Shown: positions 56,600 through 64,000 of the stretch, in pieces
Layout of the letters: each line of letters begins with the position of its first letter
How positions within the stretch are numbered: the first letter of the stretch is position 1
Source of the DNA: Flavobacterium amnicola
Lineage (GTDB): Bacteria; Bacteroidota; Bacteroidia; Flavobacteriales; Flavobacteriaceae
Assembly: GCF_004122165.1 (NCBI RefSeq)
Contig: NZ_SBKO01000001.1
Location: 1,178,001 to 1,242,000 of the forward strand
Direction of reading: 5' to 3'
DNA length: 64,000 nt
Notes under the pieces: model-generated
The model's input: only the letters and a program-made list of their open reading frames with translations
Databases searched by the model: none
What the model was told of the DNA's origin: nothing
Program-made: the position numbers and the translations under genes

Positions 56600-58105
56600 T
56601 TACTTCTTGAGCACTTTCATTAAAACATTAAAAGCTCCACGAATAAAACTGGCACTTGTGACTACTTTTAGTACTGATTTTCCAACGACTTCTCCCATCC
56701 CTGGTTCTTTACTTTCTTTTTTCTCTTCTTCGGCTTCGGCAACTTCTTCGGAGATTTCTTCAATTTTTTTCGTCAGCATTTCATAGGCACTTTCACGATC
56801 AATTTCCTCTTGGTATTTTTCAACCAATTTCGAATTGGAATTGATTTTCGAAATTTCACTTTCCGTTAAAATATCCATTCGGCTTTCAGGAGCACGCATC
56901 ATACAAGCTACAAGCGGTGTCGGGATTCCTTTTTCATTTAAGGCAGTCACCAATGCTTCTCCAATTCCCAGCGAAGTGATTACTTCGTCAGTATCATAAT
57001 ACTCTGAAATTGGATAATTCTCAGATGTTTGTTTGATCGCTTGACGGTCATTTGCAGTAAAAGCACGAAGTGCATGTTGAATTTTTAATCCCAATTGTGC
57101 CAAGACTTCTTTCGGAACATCCATTGGGTTTTGGGTAATAAAATACACCCCAATTCCTTTGGAACGAATCAGTTTAATAATGGTTTCAATTTGATTCAAT
57201 AAGGCTTTGCTCGCTTCGTTAAAAATCAAATGGGCTTCATCAATAAAAATCACCAATTCCGGTTGTTCCACATCTCCTTTTTCAGGCATTTGATTGTAAA
57301 TCTCGGCAAGTAAATTCAACATAAAAGTCGAAAACAACTTCGGTTTGTCTTGAATATCAGTTAGTCGAACAATATTAACATACCCACGGCCATTTTCGTC
57401 AATTCGCATTAAATCGTCTATTTCAAATGATTTTTCGCCAAAGAAAATGTCTGCTCCTTGCTGCTCCAATTCGATTATTTTGCGAAGAATAGTGCCTGTG
57501 GTAGCCGTTGAAATTTTTCCATACAATTCCGAAATTTCTTCTTTGCCTTCTTCGGTAATGTAATTCATGACTTTTTTAATGTCTTTTAAATCCAGTAAAG
57601 GCATTTTTTTGTCGTCACAATATTTGAAAATCACGGCTATGACACCCGATTGTGTTTCGTTCAAATCCAATATTCTTGAAAATAAAACGGGTCCAAATTC
57701 AGAAACCGTGGCACGTAATCGCACCCCGTCTTGCTCTGAGAGCGTTAATAGTTCTACCGGAAAGGATTTCGCTTGAAATGGAATGTCGATTTTGGTATGA
57801 CGCTCTTTAATGAAATCTTTTTCTTCTCCTTCAGCAGCAATACCTGAGAAATCACCTTTAATGTCCATCATTAGAACGGGAATTCCATTTTGAGATAATT
57901 GTTCTGATAGTACTTGTATGGTTTTGGTTTTTCCAGTTCCGGTGGCTCCGGCAATTAAGCCATGTCGGTTCATTGTTTTTAAAGGAATCGTAACGTGTAT
58001 TGTTTGGGCCTGCCCATCTAAAATAGCGCCACCTAGGCTTATATTTGCTCCTTTACATGAGTATCCAGTAGTAATATCGGTCTTAAATTTTTCTAATTTT
58101 TCCAT
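56600..58105 (-). CDS. HerA-like ATPase (DUF853 family)
   Basis: 501 residues. P-loop GATGTGKTKTIQVL near 52, Walker B LVIFIDEAHLIF near 284, sensor-like ITQNPMDVP near 325, and AFTANDRQAIK. The C-terminus has an acidic-basic coiled stretch (EEVAEAEEEKKESKE near 455) and an IRGAFNVLMKVLKK end. Related to the HerA/FtsK translocases, usually annotated as helicase HerA-like; DNA translocation is expected by family but no partner (NurA) is in the window. Confidence 0.88.
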   Translation of the reverse strand: MEKLEKFKTDITTGYSCKGANISLGGAILDGQAQTIHVTIPLKTMNRHGLIAGATGTGKTKTIQVLSEQLSQNGIPVLMMDIKGDFSGIAAEGEEKDFIKERHTKIDIPFQAKSFPVELLTLSEQDGVRLRATVSEFGPVLFSRILDLNETQSGVIAVIFKYCDDKKMPLLDLKDIKKVMNYITEEGKEEISELYGKISTATTGTILRKIIELEQQGADIFFGEKSFEIDDLMRIDENGRGYVNIVRLTDIQDKPKLFSTFMLNLLAEIYNQMPEKGDVEQPELVIFIDEAHLIFNEASKALLNQIETIIKLIRSKGIGVYFITQNPMDVPKEVLAQLGLKIQHALRAFTANDRQAIKQTSENYPISEYYDTDEVITSLGIGEALVTALNEKGIPTPLVACMMRAPESRMDILTESEISKINSNSKLVEKYQEEIDRESAYEMLTKKIEEISEEVAEAEEEKKESKEPGMGEVVGKSVLKVVTSASFIRGAFNVLMKVLKK

Positions 58106-58398
58106 TATTGAGGTGTTAACGAGTGCAATTTATTAAATTTTGACGCGTTTTTTATGTATTGCATTGTTTTCAGTTAAAATTTCAACGCTACTCATCGTTT
58201 AGGGTCAATTTGATCAGTAGAATATAATATTGCGAAAATTCACTTTCGAATGATATAATTCTGTTAAAAATTGATTTTTTAGATGGATAATTAACTAAAT
58301 TTGAAGATAATGTAATTTTAAAATAAAACGAAGCTTATTTTATTTGTAAAACAAAGTGTTTTATTGTAAAAAAAGTTTTTTTATTTAGAGTAAAAAAT

Positions 58399-58406
58399 TA
58401 AATTTG
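58399..58406 (+). promoter_or_regulatory. -7 element of the exbB operon
   Basis: TAAATTTG, 62 bases before exbB. It is in the 363-base divergent gap 58106-58468; the remainder is AT-rich without further signals I can name. Confidence 0.55.
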
Positions 58407-58468
58407 CTCCCACTATTAAATAATTATTCAAAAATTATAATCAATTAGAAAATTTAAATTTAGAAAAA

Positions 58469-59293
58469 ATGGCAAACAACGTTAAAGTTAAGAAAGAAGA
58501 AAGTTCAAAAGGAGGAGATAGTTTCTCTGCTATTGTTATTGTAGCTTGTTTAATTGTAGGAACATTAATTTGGAAATTTGTGATGGGAGCTGCTTCAAAC
58601 TTTGAAGGAGGTAACCCAGAAACTGGACACCCTTTAAATACTTTAGGTATGGTTTATAAAGGAGGTTTTATCGTACCAATCTTATTAGGTATGTTGTTAA
58701 TGGTAGTTGTTTTTTCTATCGAGCGTTTCATGGTAATTTCTAAAGCTGCTGGAAAAGGTAATTTAGATGCTTTCATGAAAAAAGTTCAAGCAAGTGTTAC
58801 AGGTGGTGATATCGATGGTGCTATCGAAGCTTGTGACAAACAAAAAGGTTCTGTAGCAAATGCTATCAAAGCTGGTTTAGTAAAATATAATGCTGTAAAA
58901 GCAGAAGGTTTTACTTCAGAAGAAGCTACTGAAACAATCCACAAAGAAATTGAAGAAGTTACTTCTTTAGAAATGCCAATGTTAGAAAAAAATATGACTA
59001 TTATCTCTACAATGGTGGCTTTAGGAACTCTTGGAGGATTATTAGGAACTGTATCAGGGATGATCAAAGCGTTTGGTGCATTAGCAACTGCAGGTACTCC
59101 TGACCAAGCAGCATTAGCAACTGGTATTTCTGAGGCACTTATTAATACTGCAACGGGTATCTCTACTTCTGCTTTAGCAATTGTTACTTATAACTACTTT
59201 ACTTCTAAAATCGATACGTTAACGTATTCTATTGATGAAGCTGCAAACACGATTGTAAACACTTACAGACGTTTCAAAGGAAGTTTAAAATAA
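58469..59293 (+). CDS. exbB: ExbB/TolQ/MotA-type proton channel
   Basis: 274 residues. N-terminal helix (about 20-40), then helices near 66-90 (IVPILLGMLLMVVVFSIERFM), 170-200 and 212-240 with the conserved TM region GTLGGLLGTVSGMIKAF. Forms the pentameric motor that couples proton flow to TonB. It starts the operon with two exbD genes and tonB. Confidence 0.93.
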   Translation: MANNVKVKKEESSKGGDSFSAIVIVACLIVGTLIWKFVMGAASNFEGGNPETGHPLNTLGMVYKGGFIVPILLGMLLMVVVFSIERFMVISKAAGKGNLDAFMKKVQASVTGGDIDGAIEACDKQKGSVANAIKAGLVKYNAVKAEGFTSEEATETIHKEIEEVTSLEMPMLEKNMTIISTMVALGTLGGLLGTVSGMIKAFGALATAGTPDQAALATGISEALINTATGISTSALAIVTYNYFTSKIDTLTYSIDEAANTIVNTYRRFKGSLK

Positions 59294-59361
59294 TATTAAT
59301 CAAATACTAAATAAGAACGGTACAGTTTTTGTGACGTTTTTGTTTAGGTAAAAATATAGAT

Positions 59362-59985
59362 ATGGCTAAAGTAAAATCGCATAAAGCGGCTGGAGCAATT
59401 GACATGACGGCAATGTGTGACGTGGCTTTCCTTTTACTAACGTTCTTTATCTTAACCGCAACCGCAAAACAACCAGAGCCCTTAGCCGTTGATACGCCTA
59501 ACTCTACAGTGCAAACAAAATTGCCTGATACGGGTTTAGCTACACTAACAGTAGGTAAAGGAAAAGTGTTTTTTGGTATGGTAGATAGACCAGTTAGAAG
59601 AAGAACTCTTGAACTTATGGGGCAAGAGTTTGGAATAAACTTCACAGAAGACGAAAAAAATCGTTTTTCGCTTATTGACGGATTTGGTGTTCCTGTAGCT
59701 AATTTGAGTCAGATAATTAAATTATCGAGCTCAGAAAGAAATCAAAAAGATTTACAACCAGGAATTCCTAGAGATACAGTAGATTTGAAAAAAGACGAAT
59801 TATCTCGCTGGATTTATAACGCTCGTATTGCAAATACAGAATTAACAAACAACGATTTGAAATTTGCAATCAAAGGTGATGCTAAATTAGAATATCCTAC
59901 CATCAAACAGGTAATGGATGTTTTACAAGAACAAAACGTAAACAGTTTCAACTTGGTGACAGGTTTGCGTGGACAAGATTTCTAA
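59362..59985 (+). CDS. exbD: ExbD biopolymer transport protein (first copy)
   Basis: 207 residues. One membrane helix with the proton-carrying Asp (DMTAMCDVAFLLLTFFI near 14-30), followed by a periplasmic domain longer than typical ExbD (about 140 total) and containing an insert of about 60 residues (LELMGQEFGINF ... QPGIPRDT). Between exbB and a second exbD. Confidence 0.92.
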   Translation: MAKVKSHKAAGAIDMTAMCDVAFLLLTFFILTATAKQPEPLAVDTPNSTVQTKLPDTGLATLTVGKGKVFFGMVDRPVRRRTLELMGQEFGINFTEDEKNRFSLIDGFGVPVANLSQIIKLSSSERNQKDLQPGIPRDTVDLKKDELSRWIYNARIANTELTNNDLKFAIKGDAKLEYPTIKQVMDVLQEQNVNSFNLVTGLRGQDF

Positions 59986-60002
59986 TATAACAAGATAAAG
60001 AA

Positions 60003-60548
60003 ATGGCAGAATTAAATACCGATGGCGGTGGTGACAAAAAAGGCGGCAAGGTAAGAAGTAAAAAAAGCAACTCGAAAGTAGATTTAACTGCAATGGTTGA
60101 TTTAGCGTTCTTACTAATCACGTTCTTTATGTTGACTACCTCGTTATCAAAACCTCAGTCGATGAACTTGGGGATGCCTGATAAAAAAGACAAGCCGGAA
60201 GATAAAGAAGAAGATATTGAAGTTGCAGATAATAGAACCATGACTATTTTGTTAGGTGAAAACAACAAAGTAAAATGGTATATGGGACAATTTACGTCAC
60301 CTCTTGAAGGACCTAAAGATTCATCTTATGGTAAAGAAGGAATTCGTAACGAGATTTTATCAAAAATGAAATCGGTTCCTGAAGCAACTGGAGATGTAAA
60401 AAAAGGGTTAATCGTAATTTTAAAATTGGATAAAAAAACCAATTATAAAAATATGGTGGATATTTTAGATGAAATGGCAATTGCAAAAGTACCTACTTAT
60501 GCTATTGTAGATTTATCTCCTGAAGAAAAAGCATTATTAGCTAACTAG
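60003..60548 (+). CDS. exbD: ExbD biopolymer transport protein (second copy)
   Basis: 181 residues. N-terminal Gly/Lys-rich stretch, helix VDLTAMVDLAFLLITFFMLT with conserved Asp, then periplasmic domain. Two different ExbD copies beside one ExbB are common in Bacteroidota and may form a mixed complex. Confidence 0.92.
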   Translation: MAELNTDGGGDKKGGKVRSKKSNSKVDLTAMVDLAFLLITFFMLTTSLSKPQSMNLGMPDKKDKPEDKEEDIEVADNRTMTILLGENNKVKWYMGQFTSPLEGPKDSSYGKEGIRNEILSKMKSVPEATGDVKKGLIVILKLDKKTNYKNMVDILDEMAIAKVPTYAIVDLSPEEKALLAN

Positions 60549-60573
60549 TAACTAACCCTAAAGTATATAAAAA

Positions 60574-61383
60574 ATGAAATTAGATATTTTTACAAACAAG
60601 TGGTTAGACTTAGTATTTGAAGGACGTAATAAAAAGTATGGTGCTTATGAGTTACGTAAAGACAATCCTAAAACTACGCTAAGAGCTTTATTGGTTGGAG
60701 CTGTTGTTTTTGCTGCTGCCATTAGTGCACCAGTGTTAATTAACATGCTTCCAGATAGTGATAATGCAAAAAACTCACTTGATGAAAAAGTGGTATTGGT
60801 AAACATGGATAAACCAAAAGAAAATATTCCACCACCACCACCACCTAAAAAAGTGGAGCCGCCAAAACCAAAGATTGACGAAGTGAAATTCGTGAAACCT
60901 AAAGTTGTTGAGGCGAAAAAAGTGACCGAAGAAATCAAAACTATCGAGGAACTGAAAGATAAAAACATTGCTGAAAAAGACCAAAAAGGGGATAAAGATG
61001 CAAAAGTAACTATCGATCAACCAACGGGTGATTCTGATAAAGCGGTAGAAGTAGTAGATAACAATGTGTACTCTTCTGCAGGTATTGAGGTACAACCGGA
61101 ATTCCCTGGAGGATGGGCTAAGTTTGGGAGCTACGTGCAAAAAAACTTCCGTACTCCTGAAGTGGACTCAGATCTTAAAGGACGTGTATTTGTTGAATTC
61201 GTTGTTGAAAAAGACGGAAGTTTAACAGATATCAAAGTCATTAGGGATTTAGGTTACGGTACAGGTGCTGAAGCAGTTAGAATGCTTAAAGGTGCTCCAA
61301 GATTTAAAGCAGGTGAGCAAAATGGTAAAAAGATTCGTGTAAAATACAGTTTACCAATTTTACTTGATATTAAATCGGAATAA
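60574..61383 (+). CDS. tonB: Energy transducer TonB
   Basis: 269 residues. Cytoplasmic N-terminus, membrane helix (about 35-55), proline-rich spacer (NIPPPPPPKKVEPPKPK, then Lys/Glu-rich repeats), and C-terminal TonB domain (about 170-269, FPGGWAKFGSYVQKNF, VFVEFVVEKDGSLTDIKV, GAPRFKAGEQNGKKIRVKYSLP). Drives outer-membrane receptors such as the one at 5008. Confidence 0.95.
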   Translation: MKLDIFTNKWLDLVFEGRNKKYGAYELRKDNPKTTLRALLVGAVVFAAAISAPVLINMLPDSDNAKNSLDEKVVLVNMDKPKENIPPPPPPKKVEPPKPKIDEVKFVKPKVVEAKKVTEEIKTIEELKDKNIAEKDQKGDKDAKVTIDQPTGDSDKAVEVVDNNVYSSAGIEVQPEFPGGWAKFGSYVQKNFRTPEVDSDLKGRVFVEFVVEKDGSLTDIKVIRDLGYGTGAEAVRMLKGAPRFKAGEQNGKKIRVKYSLPILLDIKSE

Positions 61384-61386
61384 TAC

Positions 61387-61608
61387 ATGAATAATTTTTA
61401 TTCAAATATGATGAAGAAATCGCTTAAAGAGCGATTTCTTCTCGTTATAGGTGTTTTGTTTTTTATTATTTATTTAACAATGGGATTGGCTATTTTGTTT
61501 TGGCAAAAGTTACCTTTGCCTTTGTCGCAAGGGTATCGTACTACTTTAGGAATTGCCATTATCGTGTACGCTTTCTTGCGTTTTATACGCTTTTTTCAAA
61601 AATCATAG
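61387..61608 (+). CDS. Small membrane protein of the tonB operon
   Basis: 73 residues with two hydrophobic helices (about 19-38 and 52-67) and basic ends. ATG 61387 is three bases after tonB; the second in-frame ATG (61408 or 61411) is possible. The first codons contain a perfect 11-bp hairpin (61414-61440). It is followed one base later by the substrate-binding protein. Unknown function. Confidence 0.7.
   Translation: MNNFYSNMMKKSLKERFLLVIGVLFFIIYLTMGLAILFWQKLPLPLSQGYRTTLGIAIIVYAFLRFIRFFQKS
61414..61440 (+). other. Perfect hairpin inside the small membrane protein gene
   Basis: AAGAAATCGCT / AGCGATTTCTT, an 11-base stem with loop TAAAG, near the start of the coding region. It lacks a proper T-run, so it may slow translation or be a processing/stability element. 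Confidence 0.55.
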
Positions 61609-61609
61609 A

Positions 61610-62515
61610 ATGAAGAAAATTAAATATTTATTGCTTGCTATAGTTGCTGTAATCGCTGTTTTTAGTTGTAACCAAAAAAGTGATTCAGAAACAATCTTAA
61701 CAGGAACTGCTACGATATTAGTAGACGAGACGATTTTACCGGTTATTGAAGATCAAGTGCTGGTTTTTGAAAATCAATATGAAGCAAAAATACAATTGGT
61801 TCCAAAATCAGAATCTGAAATTGTCAAATTACTTTCCGAAGGGAAAAATGACCTGGCGATTCTAACTCGTGAATTAACCAAAGGGGAAGCGGCCTATTTT
61901 GAAAATAAAAAAATAAAAGCAAGGATTACTCCCATTGCTACAGATGGAGTTGCTTTTATTGCTAACAAAGCTTCGGAAGGCACTCAAATTGATTTGAATG
62001 ATGTTGTGGCTACCTTACAAGGGAAGTCTTCCAAGTACGCTGGGTTGGTTTTTGATAACGCTAATTCTAGTACGGTTAAGTATTTTAAAGATTTAGCCAA
62101 AGTAAAAGAATTGCCAAAAGAAAAAATATTTTCATTTAAGACCAATAATGAAGTCATAGATTTCGTTTCTAAGAATAACGGAATGATTGGAGTGGTTGGG
62201 GTGAATTGGATTATGCAGCCAATGCCTGACTTTCAAAAAACGGTTGATAACGTTTCTGTTTTGGATGTAAAAACAAATAATGGTACTTTTGCCAAGCCCA
62301 CACAAGAAGATATTGCAACTAACTTATATCCAGTGATTCGACAAATAAAAATGTTAAATTATCAAGGGACTCGAGGTTTAGGCATGGGATTTGCTTCTTT
62401 TATGGGAGGAGAGATAGGACAACGCATTATTCTTAAGTCGGGATTGGTACCGGTAAGAATGCCAGGGAGAAATCTTATCATCCGAAAAGAAGTAGAAAAT
62501 AAAAAAGACAATTAA
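61610..62515 (+). CDS. PstS-like substrate-binding lipoprotein
   Basis: 301 residues from ATG 61610, one base after the previous stop; an earlier in-frame ATG (61553) lies in that gene. Lipoprotein signal ending AVFSC, so the mature protein is anchored. The body resembles the phosphate-binding PBP family (GTATILVDETILPVI, LAILTRELTKGE, TPIATDGVAFIANK). No pstCAB genes follow, so it may act with the Ton system rather than a phosphate importer (inference). Confidence 0.82.
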   Translation: MKKIKYLLLAIVAVIAVFSCNQKSDSETILTGTATILVDETILPVIEDQVLVFENQYEAKIQLVPKSESEIVKLLSEGKNDLAILTRELTKGEAAYFENKKIKARITPIATDGVAFIANKASEGTQIDLNDVVATLQGKSSKYAGLVFDNANSSTVKYFKDLAKVKELPKEKIFSFKTNNEVIDFVSKNNGMIGVVGVNWIMQPMPDFQKTVDNVSVLDVKTNNGTFAKPTQEDIATNLYPVIRQIKMLNYQGTRGLGMGFASFMGGEIGQRIILKSGLVPVRMPGRNLIIRKEVENKKDN

Positions 62516-62526
62516 TTAATATAAAG

Positions 62527-64000
62527 ATGAATAAAGTTAAATTTTTCAGTATCGCTTTTTTAGCAGCTGGTGTTTCTGCCTTTGCTCAAGATATCGAATC
62601 AGCAAAAAAAGCTATGGATGCTGAACAATACGAAAAAGCAAAATCAATTTTAAAAGCAATCGTAAAAACTACTCCAGATAACGGAAGAGCTTCTTTCCTG
62701 TTAGGAAATGTGTATTTGCGTCAAAGTATTCAAGATTCTGCCAAAATGGTTTTCCAAAAAGGATTAACCGCTAAAGATGCTGGTTCTTTTAACTATATTG
62801 GTTTAGGACAATTGGATTTAGATAATGGTAACGCTCAAGCAGCACAATTCAATTTTGATCAAGCTACGGCTGGTATGAAAAAGAAAGATATTGAGCAGTT
62901 TGTACACATTGGAAAAGCGCTTACCAATTCGGTAAACCCTAATTATAAAAAAGCAATCGAAGTATTAAACAAAGCGAAAGCGATTAACATGAACGATGCG
63001 CAAACTTTATTAGCATTGGGTGATGCTTATTTTGGTGAAAGAAATCAAAACGAAGCGTATGCCAACTATCGTAACGCGTATGATGCTGACAATACCCTAT
63101 TGAGAGCCAAAATGCAATTGGGTGTTTTACTTAAAAATGCAAAAGCATTCGGGGAAGCTAAAGCAGCGTTAGATAACGTATTAGCATTAAATCCAAATTA
63201 CGGACCAGTGTACCGTGAGTTAGCCGAAACGTATTTTGGTTGGGGACTTAATGACAAAGCTAAATTTAAAGAGTATACCGATAAATCGTTAGCGTATTAT
63301 GAAAAATACATGAGTTTAACCGATTATTCTTTACCATCACGTATGCGTCATGCCGATTTCTTAATCATTGCTAAAGATTACAAAGCATTAGAGAAAGAAG
63401 CTAATGAAATGAAAAAATTAGATAAAGTAAATCCTCGTATTTTACGTTATTTAGGGTATTCTGCTTACGAAAACGGAAATACGGATTCGGCTATCGAAGC
63501 ATTAAAAGAATTTACTGGAAATGCTTCTAATAAATTAATTGGCCGTGATTTCTTATACCTTGGAATGGCACAGTTGAAAAAATCTACTCCAGTAGTTGCT
63601 GAAGGTGCCAAAGTAATAGTTGATGAAGTGTTGTATAAAGCTGCTGTTGAAAATTTCGCTAAAGCGGTAAGCATGGACAAACCAATGGCTAACGATTTGA
63701 ACGAAATTGGTAAAGGTTATTTTGATAAAAAATTATACAAATATGCAGCTGGAATTTATGAAGTAGCGATTACCAATGCCAACTCTAAAAATTATTTGTA
63801 TGATAACTTTTTCTTAGGATATGCGTTGTATTTCGACAATATTCGTGAGGATGTGAAAACGGTAAATGTTGCCGATTTGCAAAAAGCAGATAAAGCATTT
63901 GCTGCAGTTATTGAAAAATCACCAACCACTCAAGATGCTCATATTTATAGAGCTCGTGTAAATGGTTTGTTGTCGGATGCTACTGCAAAAGCGCAAATGG
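62527..64000 (+). CDS. Tetratricopeptide-repeat exported protein, 3' end outside window
   Basis: Open from ATG 62527 to the window edge, 491 codons visible. Signal peptide MNKVKFFSIAFLAAGVSAFAQ, then repeated helical pairs with TPR spacing (A..Y..AK..L, GNVYLRQS, GDAYFGERNQNEAYANYRNA, YGPVYRELAETYFGWG). Periplasmic scaffold by family; it follows the Ton genes and the binding lipoprotein, so it may help assemble that machinery. Ends incomplete. Confidence 0.9.
   Translation, partial: MNKVKFFSIAFLAAGVSAFAQDIESAKKAMDAEQYEKAKSILKAIVKTTPDNGRASFLLGNVYLRQSIQDSAKMVFQKGLTAKDAGSFNYIGLGQLDLDNGNAQAAQFNFDQATAGMKKKDIEQFVHIGKALTNSVNPNYKKAIEVLNKAKAINMNDAQTLLALGDAYFGERNQNEAYANYRNAYDADNTLLRAKMQLGVLLKNAKAFGEAKAALDNVLALNPNYGPVYRELAETYFGWGLNDKAKFKEYTDKSLAYYEKYMSLTDYSLPSRMRHADFLIIAKDYKALEKEANEMKKLDKVNPRILRYLGYSAYENGNTDSAIEALKEFTGNASNKLIGRDFLYLGMAQLKKSTPVVAEGAKVIVDEVLYKAAVENFAKAVSMDKPMANDLNEIGKGYFDKKLYKYAAGIYEVAITNANSKNYLYDNFFLGYALYFDNIREDVKTVNVADLQKADKAFAAVIEKSPTTQDAHIYRARVNGLLSDATAKAQM

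Noticed and set aside
58106..58468. Regulatory RNA in the long exbB leader
   Set aside because: The transcript probably starts near 58410, leaving about 60 bases of AT-rich leader with no evident structure.

Overview
The window is an AT-rich stretch of a Bacteroidota chromosome, almost certainly Flavobacteriaceae and probably Flavobacterium or a close relative. The evidence is TAnnTTTG-type -7 promoter elements, gene starts without clear Shine-Dalgarno sequences, the gliding ABC subunit GldA, a secreted peptidase with a type IX secretion sorting tail, a GLPGLI protein paired with a CarboxypepD_reg/beta-barrel receptor, and a two-gene MetH. No prophage, insertion sequence, CRISPR array or rRNA was seen.

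Layout. 1-8.6 kb: 3' part of a membrane pyrophosphatase with a cysteine-rich tail, tRNA-Gly, a deoxynucleoside kinase operon, a GLPGLI/outer-membrane receptor pair and a beta-barrel protein. 8.7-33.8 kb: a sulfur and methionine super-locus. It holds metK behind a SAM-II riboswitch, two trans-sulfuration enzymes (one like fungal Str2), a complete sulfate assimilation and cysteine operon (cysH-cysD-cysN-cysE-cysK-cobA-cysJ-cysI-DUF2490-[CysG N-domain fused to a TSUP transporter]), metX-thrA, and split metH-metF behind a SAM-I riboswitch. 33.8-46 kb: RDD protein, gldA, TetR plus ABC1 kinase, DAHP synthase-chorismate mutase, rsgA, dtd, two DUF3857/transglutaminase proteins, mazG-like, aroA, queA. 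47-58 kb: kynU and kmo (kynurenine pathway) around a T9SS metallopeptidase, an agmatinase-like enzyme and a penicillin acylase, then cupin, DMT and HerA-like genes on the minus strand. 58-64 kb: exbB-exbD-exbD-tonB, a small membrane protein, a PstS-like lipoprotein and a TPR protein that runs off the window.

The most notable system is regulatory. Four amino-acid loci start with tiny leader ORFs rich in the relevant codon, each followed by an intrinsic terminator whose 5' arm can instead pair with the 3' end of the leader ORF: Met (10314-10388), Cys (13286-13354 and 13442-13534 in tandem), Met (25095-25163) and Trp (37456-37515). This is classic ribosome-mediated attenuation. The first Met leader, the first Cys leader and the second Met leader look homologous, as if one attenuator had been copied and its sensor codons changed. 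All three promoters also carry the identical 13-base box AGAAAAATAATCT at exactly the same distance (29 bases) upstream of the -7 element. Together with the two SAM riboswitch classes, sulfur amino-acid genes here are controlled by charged tRNA-Met, charged tRNA-Cys, SAM, and probably a shared DNA-binding factor.
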